64,000 nucleotides of DNA from an uncultured Bryobacterales bacterium (GTDB lineage Bacteria > Acidobacteriota > Terriglobia > Bryobacterales > Bryobacteraceae). The stretch is from contig CALGAR010000045.1 of NCBI GenBank assembly GCA_937959285.1, positions 1 to 64,000 of the forward strand, in the 5' to 3' direction. This document shows, piece by piece, positions 1 through 8,738 of the stretch; the first letter of the stretch is position 1, and every line of letters starts with the position of its first letter. Made by a program: the position numbers and the translations under genes. Under the pieces are notes generated by a model, which was given only the letters and a program-made list of their open reading frames with translations, had not been told where the DNA came from and searched no databases.

Positions 1-1297
1 GGCTCGTCGGCTGCAGGTAGGATTCGCGCGCCAAAAACTGCGCCGTCGCCCAGTTGTACGGCGTATTGACGCCGTTCGGATACGCGACGATGTTCGCGTT
101 GTGCTGCCCGCTTTCCACTTCCGCGAACAGCGCATGCCGCCTCTCGCCGTGCACGATGCCGAATACGGGAAACTGCACGGTATAAGGCTCGTTAATGTAC
201 AAATGGCGCGGATCGGGCTCCAGACCGGCGTTGGTGCCGTAAATTTTGGCCGAATAGGGCGTGCGGAATTTGCCCTTGTTGTCCGCAAACCGGATCAACC
301 CGCCGGATCCGTCGGGTACGAACAAATACCCTTCGATATCCCCGGCGTGCGTCGCCCCGAGAAACGGAAAGACGAACACCGAAGCGAGCCGGGCTTTCCC
401 CTCCTCCGCGATGCTTTGCTGCGGGATTTGCACGACGAGCTCGTCGCCATCGAGCCGCGCTTCGAATTCCATGCCGCGGCCGCCGATCTCGTCGCCGTAG
501 AGGACGGTCTTTGCGTTTGGCCGGCGTTTCCCGTTCTCGTCCCAGAGCTCCGGATACTTCCACTGGTCACCCCGGCTTTCAATCCATTCGAGAGTCCGGC
601 GAACCGCAAGTCCCGGAGCCTTCCCCCGCATCACAATCAAGCGGCTGCCTTCCACGCGCGCCTTTGCAGTGGGATGAACCGAGCCGAGTCGGATGCGAAG
701 CCGGAGCGCTCCCTTGCGGCTTGCCGTCAGCCGGATGGCGATGACTTGTCCCGGATAGGTAGCTAAATACTCGCGGCGAAATGTGACGCCGCCGGCCTCA
801 TACTGCACTCGTGAGACCGCCTCGCTGAGGTCAAGTTCGCGGCGGTAGCCGGTGACACGTTCCGTGTGTTCAAACTCCAGATACAAGTCGCCTAGAGGCT
901 GGTAGCATGGCCACACGCGACCCATCCAATGCCGGTTCATGATCGCTTCCGCCCCGGCATACTGGCGAGCGCGAAGCAGTTCGATCACCTTGTCAAACGT
1001 CGGCCTGATGTCGATCGGGATATCCTGCTGGCCTGGTTCGTCTGAGTAAAGTGTGTCCTCGTTCAGTTGGAGATGCTCCTCCGGCACACCTCCGAAGATC
1101 ATCGCTCCGAGTCTTCCGTTGCCGATGGGAAGGGCTTCATTCCAATCCGGCGCAGGCTGGCGATACCAGAGCCGCAGATCATCGGGTGTTTCGGCGGCAG
1201 ATGGAGCTGAGAGTGAGAGCGCGCAGCAGGCGGCGGCAGCCTGAAGAAAGCGTCTCCGGGAAGGGCTTGCATCTGAGGGACGAGTCACAGCGTTCAC
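1..1297 (-). CDS. GH95-type glycosidase N-terminus running into a DUF5696-like segment (partial)
   Basis: The gene reads leftward off the window, so only the first ~430 codons are seen. No ATG fits; GTG at 1297 or 1288 opens a twin-arginine-type signal (SRRRFLQ). The next ~260 residues look like the N-terminal beta-sandwich of GH95 alpha-L-fucosidases: ALPIGNGRLGAMIFGG, LQLNEDTLYSDEP, then KAPGLAVRRTLEW, KYPELWDENGKRRP and GMEFEARL. From about position 470 down to 1, in the same frame, GH95 similarity stops. The sequence there resembles DUF5696 proteins of Paenibacillus-type Firmicutes: EGYLFVPDGSGGLIRF, PVFGIVHGERRHALFAEVE, NIVAYPNGVNTPYNW. Family assignments are from memory of motifs. A natural fusion, a domain swap or an assembly chimera at a contig end are all possible. 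It is divergent from the DUF1593 gene at 1372. Confidence 0.7.
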   Translation of the reverse strand, partial: MNAVTRPSDASPSRRRFLQAAAACCALSLSAPSAAETPDDLRLWYRQPAPDWNEALPIGNGRLGAMIFGGVPEEHLQLNEDTLYSDEPGQQDIPIDIRPTFDKVIELLRARQYAGAEAIMNRHWMGRVWPCYQPLGDLYLEFEHTERVTGYRRELDLSEAVSRVQYEAGGVTFRREYLATYPGQVIAIRLTASRKGALRLRIRLGSVHPTAKARVEGSRLIVMRGKAPGLAVRRTLEWIESRGDQWKYPELWDENGKRRPNAKTVLYGDEIGGRGMEFEARLDGDELVVQIPQQSIAEEGKARLASVFVFPFLGATHAGDIEGYLFVPDGSGGLIRFADNKGKFRTPYSAKIYGTNAGLEPDPRHLYINEPYTVQFPVFGIVHGERRHALFAEVESGQHNANIVAYPNGVNTPYNWATAQFLARESYLQPTS

Positions 1298-1371
1298 TAT
1301 CTGATGTCTGGACGGGTGTGCTTGTCAAGCAGACGAGCGGCATAGCGGCTAATTGCATATGCTGATGGGCT

Positions 1372-2763
1372 ATGGTAATCCGGATGCTGCTTCGTGTCTG
1401 TTGTCTGCTGGCCGTCATATGCTCCGTGGCGGCCGCGGAAAAGGCCCGCCTGATTGTCCTCACAGACATATCGAATGAACCGGACGACGAGGAGTCTCTT
1501 GTCCGGCTGCTGGTTTATTCGAACGAGTTCGACATAGAAGGCCTGATCGCGACGACGTCCGTGTGGCTGCGCGACAGAACCCGTCCTGACCTGATTCATC
1601 GCGCCGTCGATGCTTATGAAAAGGTGCGGGATAACCTTCTGCTGCATGCGCCTGGATTTCCCGAGGCTGCCAAGCTTCGCAGGGTCGTGAAAAGCGGGTC
1701 GAGTGAGTTTGGCATGGCGGGTGTTGGGGAAGGGAAGTCGACGGAAGGATCGCGCCACATCATCGAGGTTGTCGACCGCCCCGATCCCCGACCGGTATGG
1801 GTCGCCGTGTGGGGCGGAGCAAACACGCTCGCGCAGGCTCTATGGGACGTGAAGTATACGCGGAGTCCGGAAGACCTGCAGAAGTTTGTCGCAAAGCTGA
1901 GGGTCTACACGATCTCGGATCAGGACAATGCCGGACGCTGGCTGCGGATCACGTTCCCGGATCTCTTCTACATCGTCAGCCCAAGCAGCGTGGACTCCAA
2001 AGAATACTATCTGGCGACGTGGACAGGAATCTCCGGCGACCGCCATTACAAAAACGGGCCAATGGAACACTTTCACCTGGTCGACAATCCCTGGCTGACG
2101 GAGAACATCATCGAGAACCACGGACCGATGGGTGCGCTCTATCCGAAGCTGGCATACATCATGGAAGGCGATACGCCGAGTTTCCTGAACCTGATTCAGA
2201 ACGGCCTCGGCAGTCACATTAGCCCCACGTATGGAGGATGGGGCGGCCGCTACGAATTACGCCAATCCTACGGAGAGACGCGGCCGATCTATACGAATAG
2301 TCGTGACACAGTTACGGCGAGCGACGGCAGAACTTACACATCAAATCAGGCAACCATCTGGAGGTGGCGCGAGGCTTTCCAGCATGACTTTGCCGCCCGA
2401 ATGGACTGGTGTGTCAAGCCCCGATCGGAGGCGAACCACAATCCGGAAGTCAAAGTCAATGGAATCGGCGGGAAGGATGTGATTCTTTTGAGCGCTGCCG
2501 GGGGAGAAGAGATTCGCCTGGTGGCAGAGGGAAGCGATCCGGACGGCAACGCGCTTTCGTACCGGTGGTTCCACTACCCGGAGGCCGGCACAATTTCCGT
2601 GCCGGTCCAGTTGAATGGCGCCTCTACTGCGAGTGTCTCGTTTGTCGTGCCGCCCGTGAAGAATGAGGGGACAATTCACCTGATTCTGGAAGTGCGTGAC
2701 AATGGATCGCCCAACCTGTTCTCGTACCGGCGAGTCATTGTTCAAGCCCGTCCGCGGGGTTGA
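1372..2763 (+). CDS. DUF1593 nucleoside-hydrolase-like secreted protein
   Basis: A 463-residue exported protein: a signal peptide (LLRVCCLLAVICSVAAA) followed by a DUF1593 domain, which has a nucleoside-hydrolase-like fold and is found in secreted carbohydrate-associated proteins. The acidic motif LTDISNEPDDEES near residue 30 corresponds to the Ca-binding Asp cluster of nucleoside hydrolases, followed by VAVWGGANTLAQALW. The last ~100 residues (VILLSAAGGEEIRLVAEGSD, SYRWFHYPE, LILEVRDNGSP) form the Ig-like C-terminal domain usual for this family. An alternative ATG lies at 1384. It begins a run of five co-directional secreted-protein genes to 10220. Substrate cannot be read from sequence. 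Confidence 0.85.
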   Translation: MVIRMLLRVCCLLAVICSVAAAEKARLIVLTDISNEPDDEESLVRLLVYSNEFDIEGLIATTSVWLRDRTRPDLIHRAVDAYEKVRDNLLLHAPGFPEAAKLRRVVKSGSSEFGMAGVGEGKSTEGSRHIIEVVDRPDPRPVWVAVWGGANTLAQALWDVKYTRSPEDLQKFVAKLRVYTISDQDNAGRWLRITFPDLFYIVSPSSVDSKEYYLATWTGISGDRHYKNGPMEHFHLVDNPWLTENIIENHGPMGALYPKLAYIMEGDTPSFLNLIQNGLGSHISPTYGGWGGRYELRQSYGETRPIYTNSRDTVTASDGRTYTSNQATIWRWREAFQHDFAARMDWCVKPRSEANHNPEVKVNGIGGKDVILLSAAGGEEIRLVAEGSDPDGNALSYRWFHYPEAGTISVPVQLNGASTASVSFVVPPVKNEGTIHLILEVRDNGSPNLFSYRRVIVQARPRG

Positions 2764-2801
2764 TTTCGTCGTTCGATTCGTTAATGTAGAGAAGAATAGA
2801 A

Positions 2802-5800
2802 ATGCGACGACTTTGGAAGTGTGTTCTCCCGATTCTCGCATCGCTCGTGAGCGTGACAACCGCTGGCGCGGTTTCCCTTCCTAAGGTAGAGAGCCGTTCC
2901 GGGCGTGTTGAGACGATGACTGTACCGCTGAACGGTTTAGACGCGCAGCATCAGTACAGCCTGCTCTACTCCCTCTCCTCGCTCCGCGGCCTAAGTCCGG
3001 AAGCTCGCGTGACCGTTGAGATCGTCGAAGGGGACAGCGTACTGGCAGCAAAGACCCTTCACGCTGGCGACGCCGATTTCTACACGCAGTTCCGGGTGAA
3101 AGGTAAGGGGCGCGCAGAGGTCCGGGTCCGGAACAACGGAGCGCAAGGCAACTATACGCTGCAGGTCAATCAATGGCCGCTGTCGGACGCGGTCCGTAGC
3201 GGGCCGAACCATGACTGGCGGCAGGCTATGCCGGTGACTCTGGGAAAGACCGTCTTTGCTTCTGGCGACGACGCGGAGTACATCCCGACGCCGGGTAAGA
3301 CGCGTGCAGCCAACGTCGAGGATCCCGCACGAACGGATTGGTACAAGGTCGAGTTCAAGGAGACAAAGCCAAAGTTAGTGTTCTTCCAGGTTGACCTGCT
3401 TGACCGCGATCAGCTTCCGGTGAACGTCACAGTCCACCGTGAAGTGAATGGCAAGCTGGAAGAGTATTTCGAGGGGGAAGATCCGGTATCGCTTCCCCAT
3501 GAAGTGCAGGCGCTGCCAGGGAATAAATTTACAACTCGCATTCTGAAAGAACCTGGCGTCTACTACATCGCCGTACGTTCGAACCACCCGGCATACAAGC
3601 TGCGGACGCGAATGTACGATCCGCCTCCGTACTCTGATCCGCGGAAGGCTGTCCAAACCGCTCTCGACTACATCCTTTCCGCGGGCGACTCGTGGCACGG
3701 AAATACACCGCGCCGGGGCGGCATTCTCGATCGCGTGTCGGCGGTGCATCAGGAGACGTCCCTTTGCGTCAGTTGCCACGCTACCCACTTCCCGCAGCGG
3801 GCACAACTTTATGCGACGCGCAACGGCTACCCGGTAGCAGCCCGGCAGCAGCTTCAGTTTCTGACTGAGCGGTTCTACAACAACCCGCGGCCCTTCTACG
3901 GATTTGAGCAGGAGGGAGCGGTCTGGGCGCGGATGATCTCGGCGTCCGCAAACGTGCTGAGCCGGATGTCGCACCTCATGAGCATTTACGAGGAGCAGGT
4001 AACGGGCGAGCGGCGCGACAGCTATCATCGTGGCGTTGCGGAGTACCTCAAGATCTACTACGCAGGCCGTGAGAAGCTGCCGGGAGATGAGACGAATGGC
4101 AACACGCCCCTCGTTAGCGCGCACGAAGTGGCGTGGTATTCGTGGGCGGTAACGAAAGATCCTAAGATCCCCGAACTGATCGCGGCCGGCGAGGTCAAGA
4201 ACATGATTGACCTCTGCTACCAGACGCTGGCGCTGGCGGACATCGACCGTGAAAAGTACCGGGCGCAGATTCAGAAGAACGCAGAGCGCATTCTCTCCCT
4301 GCAGCGGCCGAGCGGTCAGTGGTCTGCCCGGTTCGAGGCAGATCAGCCAGAGGTCGAGTTCCAGACCGGACACGCTCTATGGGCGCTGCATGCGGCAGGC
4401 GTTCCTGCGACGAATCCGAAAGTTGCCAAGGCCATCCAGTACCTGTTGAAGCGGCAGCAGAACTTTGGCGGGTGGATGGATCCCCTGCAGTCCTTTGAGA
4501 ATTTCCGGACGCCGTTCCGTGAGACGCAGATGGCGATCATCGCCCTCAGCTCCTACTATCCGCAAACGGGGCGGCAGCGCGGGTGGAACTCCCCACAACT
4601 CGAGCGCCTGTCGTCGGACCCGGTCGAACTCCTGCAACAGCTCGATAACGTTTGGGATCGTCCATCGTCAGCGGTTGTCGCCCAGATTCAGTCGGCGCTG
4701 CGTTCGAACGATGCGATGATTCGCCAGGCGGCGGCTGAGGCGCTTGGGAGGCTCGGCCTTGGGGTCGATACGGCGTTGCTCGGCGATCCCAGCAAGATGG
4801 TGCAGCGTGCGGCCGCGTGGGCGATCCGGCAGTTGCACAGCCGGCACGAAGGGACTCCGGTAGCCAAGATTGCCACCGCCCTCTCGTCTTCCGATGACCG
4901 GACACGGTGGGGCGCGACGCGCATCTTCGCTGCGCACTTTGCCACGCTTGCGAAGCGTGCAGAACTTGCTCCCGCGCTTGAGCGGCTGGTTTCTGATCCG
5001 GTGAACCTCATCCGGGTCGACGCCATCAAGAGCCTCTGGCAGTTCTGGTTTTGGACTCCGGACGCCGGCGTCAAAAACGGAATTGAAGATACGCTCCTTG
5101 CGGCTCTTGCCAAGCCCCAGCACCCCTGGGTCCGGTTGAATCTGCATCACGCGATCTACAACATCGCCGATGAAAATATCCGGTACCTGTACAACAACTG
5201 GGTGCCTCTGCTTGCGAAGGCTGAAGACCGGGAGCGTGCGATTCGAGGGCGCCTTGCCGTCGAAGCCCGTCTCGCGAAGAAGTTCGCGGGCATTCTCGAG
5301 AAGGGTACGGACTTCGAGCGCAAGGAACTGCTGCTGGCGCTGACGGAGCTGCCGCTGCGCCGCGCCGACGTTTATCAGCTCGATGCTGATCTGGGCAAGA
5401 TGGGGCCGCCGGTTTACAACAGAATCGGCAACGACATCGAGCAGATTGCCTTCTTCGGAGAAAGCGCCGAGCGCTTTGCAGCCGCTTTGAAGCCTCTGCT
5501 GGATTCGTCGGACGCCGAATTGCGCACGCTGGCTTCCCGCGCGGTGTTGCTTGTGCGCGAGACTCGTTTCGGCGACGTGAACCGTTTGGCGGGTTCGAAG
5601 GGCGAGAACGTGAAAGCGGTGATGGCGAAGATTGAGTCTCTGTCCGAGGCCGTAGAGGTTGCCAAAGCCCTCAAGCCGCCGCCGGTAACCTACGCCACGG
5701 TCAGCACCGACGGACGGCCGCAGAAAAAGGTCAAGCTGGACGAAGCGTACTTCCGTGGTTACGTACAGCCGATCCTGGAGAAGCGCGGCAAGGACGGATA

Positions 5801-6041
5801 CGCCTGTGTCCACTGCCACGCCTCGCATACCCTCTTCAACGGCAGCTACTCCTCGGCGCTCAACGTCGTCAATCCGGCGGAGCCTGAAAAGAGTCTCCTC
5901 CTGCTGAAGCCGACGTCGAGCCCTGAAACGGAAGGGATTGCTGGTTCGAACACAGTCGCTCACGGCGGCGGAATCCGCTGGACGAAGGATTCGCCGGAGT
6001 ACGTAACCATCCTCGAATGGATCAAGGGCGCCAAGGAGTAG
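2802..6041 (+). CDS. Secreted di-haem toroid/HEAT protein (1079 aa)
   Basis: A large exported protein. After a signal peptide (residues 1-23) comes a beta-rich N-domain to ~290, then a c-type haem motif CVSCH near residue 323. An alpha/alpha-toroid region follows (~340-610) with squalene-cyclase-like QW motifs (QRPSGQW, QQNFGGW) and HALWALHAAGVP. HEAT-type helical repeats run from ~630 to ~960 (MIRQAAAEALGRLG, LIRVDAIKSLWQFW). A second motif CVHCH lies near residue 1002 in a planctomycete-type cytochrome tail (ILEKRGKDGYACVHCHASHT). No catalytic terpene-cyclase Asp motif is evident, so the toroid is probably structural or binding. The 1337-residue protein at 50067-54080 shares the same order of domains. 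The 8-bp inverted repeat at 6025-6048 spans its stop codon. Function unknown. Confidence 0.8.
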   Translation: MRRLWKCVLPILASLVSVTTAGAVSLPKVESRSGRVETMTVPLNGLDAQHQYSLLYSLSSLRGLSPEARVTVEIVEGDSVLAAKTLHAGDADFYTQFRVKGKGRAEVRVRNNGAQGNYTLQVNQWPLSDAVRSGPNHDWRQAMPVTLGKTVFASGDDAEYIPTPGKTRAANVEDPARTDWYKVEFKETKPKLVFFQVDLLDRDQLPVNVTVHREVNGKLEEYFEGEDPVSLPHEVQALPGNKFTTRILKEPGVYYIAVRSNHPAYKLRTRMYDPPPYSDPRKAVQTALDYILSAGDSWHGNTPRRGGILDRVSAVHQETSLCVSCHATHFPQRAQLYATRNGYPVAARQQLQFLTERFYNNPRPFYGFEQEGAVWARMISASANVLSRMSHLMSIYEEQVTGERRDSYHRGVAEYLKIYYAGREKLPGDETNGNTPLVSAHEVAWYSWAVTKDPKIPELIAAGEVKNMIDLCYQTLALADIDREKYRAQIQKNAERILSLQRPSGQWSARFEADQPEVEFQTGHALWALHAAGVPATNPKVAKAIQYLLKRQQNFGGWMDPLQSFENFRTPFRETQMAIIALSSYYPQTGRQRGWNSPQLERLSSDPVELLQQLDNVWDRPSSAVVAQIQSALRSNDAMIRQAAAEALGRLGLGVDTALLGDPSKMVQRAAAWAIRQLHSRHEGTPVAKIATALSSSDDRTRWGATRIFAAHFATLAKRAELAPALERLVSDPVNLIRVDAIKSLWQFWFWTPDAGVKNGIEDTLLAALAKPQHPWVRLNLHHAIYNIADENIRYLYNNWVPLLAKAEDRERAIRGRLAVEARLAKKFAGILEKGTDFERKELLLALTELPLRRADVYQLDADLGKMGPPVYNRIGNDIEQIAFFGESAERFAAALKPLLDSSDAELRTLASRAVLLVRETRFGDVNRLAGSKGENVKAVMAKIESLSEAVEVAKALKPPPVTYATVSTDGRPQKKVKLDEAYFRGYVQPILEKRGKDGYACVHCHASHTLFNGSYSSALNVVNPAEPEKSLLLLKPTSSPETEGIAGSNTVAHGGGIRWTKDSPEYVTILEWIKGAKE

Positions 6042-6048
6042 GCGCCCT
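6025..6048 (+). terminator. Possible terminator hairpin across a stop codon
   Basis: AGGGCGCC (6025-6032) and GGCGCCCT (6041-6048) are perfect 8-bp complements with an 8-base loop containing the TAG stop of the preceding gene. The following sequence is pyrimidine-rich (CTCTCCATCCTTCC) but lacks a clean T run, so termination may be weak or partial. Confidence 0.4.
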
Positions 6049-6092
6049 CTCTCCATCCTTCCTCGCAGGCCGCTGTGCTAAAAGTTAGTCTC

Positions 6093-7316
6093 ATGACGTT
6101 GCAGCGAATCGCAGCGGCCGCGCTGCTTGTATCCTCGCTCTTTGCCGAAGCACCGGGACGAAAGAAGCGCACGGTGACGGATGAGGAAGTCCGGCAAGTG
6201 CACGAATCTGCCATTCTGGTCGACACGCATAACGACATCACCAGCGCAACTGTCGACGGGTTTGACATCGGGAAGCCCAGCAAGGACCATCACACGGATT
6301 TGCAGCGGCTGAAGAAGGGTGGCCTTACCGGCCAGTTCTTTGCGGTCTATGTCGCCGCCAGCTATGTGGAGGGAAATCGCTCCGCCCATCGAACGCTGGC
6401 TATGATTGATACGGTCAAGCACGACATCGTCGAAAGGTATCCGAACGACTTTCTGTTCGCCGTAACCGCTGACGACATTCTAAGAGCGAAGGAGCAGGGC
6501 AAAATCGCGGCGCTGATGGGCATCGAGGGCGGGCACGCAATCGAGGACGACGCACGCCTCCTGCGGCGGTACTACGATCTCGGCGTCCGCTACATGACGC
6601 TGACCCACACGAACGACAACACCTGGGCGGGTTCTTCCGGATCGAAGCTGAACAAGGGGCTCACGAAGCTGGGCAGGGAAATCATCGCGGAGATGAACCG
6701 CCTCGGGATGATGATTGATATCTCTCACGTCTCGGACCAGACATTCTGGGACGCGCTGAACGCAAGCCGTGCTCCGGTTTTCGCCTCACACTCTTCCTGC
6801 CGCGCGATCTCCCCTGTGCCCCGAAATATGACCGACGAAATGATCGTTGCGATGGCAAAGCGCGGAGGCGTGATTCAAATTAACTTCGACTGCGGCTATC
6901 TCAATCCGGATGTGGCGCGCGCAGAGCAGGAGCGGGCAAAGACGCTCCGTCCGAAGCTGGAAGCGCTGCGGAAGAAGTATGCGAACGACCCTGAGAAACT
7001 GACAGAGGCAGCTCGGGCGTTGCGGCGTGAGACGCCGTTGGGCGTGAGAGCGACGCTTGCCGATGTCGTGAAGCATATCAATCACGTCGTGGAGATCGCG
7101 GGCATCGAAGCGGTCGGCTTGGGCAGTGACTTCGACGGCGTCGAGTGCCTGCCGGAAGGGCTCGACAGCGTTGACCTTTGGCCGAATCTGACACGGGCGC
7201 TGCTCGAAGAGGGCTATACGGCCGCCGAGATTCGAAAGATATACGGAGAAAACATCCTGCGAGTGATGCGGGCTGTGGAGAGAACTGCGCGGGAGATGCA
7301 AGCGGGCACTCGCTGA
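6093..7316 (+). CDS. Membrane dipeptidase family M19 (renal dipeptidase-like)
   Basis: A zinc-dependent dipeptidase of family M19, probably exported (signal MTLQRIAAAALLVSSLFAEA). Binuclear metal-site motifs are all present: DTHND, GIEGGHAIEDD (bridging Glu), IDISHVSD and ASHSSCR (His ligands), and GLGSDFDGVE (Asp). Family members cleave dipeptides, including D-amino-acid-containing ones, so a role in peptide or peptidoglycan scavenging is plausible. The ATG at 6093 is preferred because it starts a clean signal peptide; the frame also opens with GTG at 6075, which would add six residues. Neither start has a strong ribosome-binding site. Confidence 0.93.
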   Translation: MTLQRIAAAALLVSSLFAEAPGRKKRTVTDEEVRQVHESAILVDTHNDITSATVDGFDIGKPSKDHHTDLQRLKKGGLTGQFFAVYVAASYVEGNRSAHRTLAMIDTVKHDIVERYPNDFLFAVTADDILRAKEQGKIAALMGIEGGHAIEDDARLLRRYYDLGVRYMTLTHTNDNTWAGSSGSKLNKGLTKLGREIIAEMNRLGMMIDISHVSDQTFWDALNASRAPVFASHSSCRAISPVPRNMTDEMIVAMAKRGGVIQINFDCGYLNPDVARAEQERAKTLRPKLEALRKKYANDPEKLTEAARALRRETPLGVRATLADVVKHINHVVEIAGIEAVGLGSDFDGVECLPEGLDSVDLWPNLTRALLEEGYTAAEIRKIYGENILRVMRAVERTAREMQAGTR

Positions 7317-7350
7317 ATGCCTCGCGCGGAGGGTAGGAGGTGACGTCGCA

Positions 7351-8736
7351 ATGATTCCAGTCGCGGACCGCTTGGCAACGCTGTGGGTGCTGGGGCTAGT
7401 TGCAATTCCGGGTTGTTACGGTAACGAGAGAAGCGCACCTGCGGGTGCTCCCCAGGGCTGGACAGCCTCCTCGCCACGCAAGGAAATCATGCCCGCCTTT
7501 TCCTATGTCAAGGCAGGCGGACGGTCCGGCAAAGGCTCTTTTGTGATTCAGGCCGACCATCGCGAAGGGCTCGCCGGATCCTGGGCGCGAACTTTTCGAG
7601 TGGAGGGCGGCAAGTATTATCGATTCGTCGCCTACCGCCGCGTGCAAAATGTGGAGTGGCCGCAGCAGAGCGCGCTTGCAACGGTGCGATGGCTCGACGG
7701 AGCAGGAAGGCCGGTGCTCGACGACCGGTCCCTCGTCAGCGGCATCCTGCCTAAACTGACGCCTTGGGCTCCGCCGGAGTACCCGACTGACAGAGGTACA
7801 GACCACGGCGGATGGACCGAAATCTCGGGTGTTTGGCAAGCGCCTTCGGGGGCTACGCAAGCGTTGGTCGAGCTGCATCTGCGGTGGGCGCGCGACGCAA
7901 AGGTGGAGTGGAGCGACGTCTTGTTCTCCGTGACGGAGCCTCCGCCCTCTCGCAAGGTCCGGCTTGCCACGGTCCATTACCGGCCCACTGCTGGGAAGAC
8001 GCCCGAAGAGAAGCGGCGCCAGTTTGCGCCGCTCATCGCAGAGGCCGCGCGGCAGAAAGCGGATCTCGTCGTGCTGCCGGAGACATTGACGTACTTCGGA
8101 ACCGGACTGATGCCGGCCGAAGTGGCGGAGCCGGTTCCAGGGCCGTCCACCGAATTCTTTGGCGAGCTTGCGCGGAAGCATAACTTGCATATCGTGGCTG
8201 GCCTTTATGAGCGGTCAGGGCACTTGGTCTATAACGTGGCGGTGTTGCTGAATCCCGATGGCACGATTGGCGGGAAATATCGGAAGGTAACGCTGCCTGA
8301 TGGTGAAGTGGAGCTAGGAGTGACACCCGGGCGCGACTATCCGGTCTTTCAAACTCGCTTTGGCGCACTCGGGATCATGATCTGCTACGACGGATTCTTC
8401 CCGGAGGTCGCGCGCGAGTTGACCAAGCGCGGCACCGAGGTCATTGCGTGGCCGGTCTGGGGCTGCAATCCCGATCTCGCTCGCGCACGCGCTGCGGAAA
8501 ATCACGTTTACGTCGTCAGCAGCACCTACGAGGACGTCTCCAGCAACTGGATGCTTTCGGCAGTCTGGGATCACGCCGGGCGTACTGCGGCTTGGGCAAA
8601 GGACTGGGGTACCGTCGCTGTTGCGGAAGTCGACTTGAACACGCCGACGCGATGGAAGAGTCTGGGGGATTTTAAGTCGAAACTGCAGCGCCACGTGCCG
8701 ATGACGCCCGCTGCCAGGGGCTTCGAGGGGCGGTAG
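7351..8736 (+). CDS. Secreted carbon-nitrogen hydrolase (nitrilase superfamily) with N-terminal beta domain
   Basis: 461 residues. The C-terminal ~270 residues are a nitrilase-superfamily domain with its Glu-Lys-Cys triad visible: VVLPETLTYF (Glu), GGKYRKVTLPDGE (Lys) and GIMICYDGFFPE (Cys). It hydrolyses a non-peptide C-N bond, substrate unknown. The first ~200 residues are a beta-rich accessory domain rich in aromatic residues (YYRFVAYRRV, WTEISGVWQAP). The N-terminus resembles a lipoprotein signal with Cys in VAIPGCYG. A very strong ribosome-binding site, AGGAGGTGA, lies 7-8 bases before the ATG. The stop is 2 bases from the next frame. Confidence 0.88.
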   Translation: MIPVADRLATLWVLGLVAIPGCYGNERSAPAGAPQGWTASSPRKEIMPAFSYVKAGGRSGKGSFVIQADHREGLAGSWARTFRVEGGKYYRFVAYRRVQNVEWPQQSALATVRWLDGAGRPVLDDRSLVSGILPKLTPWAPPEYPTDRGTDHGGWTEISGVWQAPSGATQALVELHLRWARDAKVEWSDVLFSVTEPPPSRKVRLATVHYRPTAGKTPEEKRRQFAPLIAEAARQKADLVVLPETLTYFGTGLMPAEVAEPVPGPSTEFFGELARKHNLHIVAGLYERSGHLVYNVAVLLNPDGTIGGKYRKVTLPDGEVELGVTPGRDYPVFQTRFGALGIMICYDGFFPEVARELTKRGTEVIAWPVWGCNPDLARARAAENHVYVVSSTYEDVSSNWMLSAVWDHAGRTAAWAKDWGTVAVAEVDLNTPTRWKSLGDFKSKLQRHVPMTPAARGFEGR

Positions 8737-8738
8737 AA

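Noticed and set aside
1320..1332. Short palindrome GCTTG-T-CAAGC in the divergent gap before the DUF1593 gene
   Set aside because: Too short to separate from chance, and without -10/-35 elements in a clear relation to it.
4668..6056. Long 462-codon antisense frame opposite the di-haem protein
   Set aside because: Mirror frame of a GC-rich gene; the plus-strand gene has haem motifs, QW motifs and repeats, the antisense has none.
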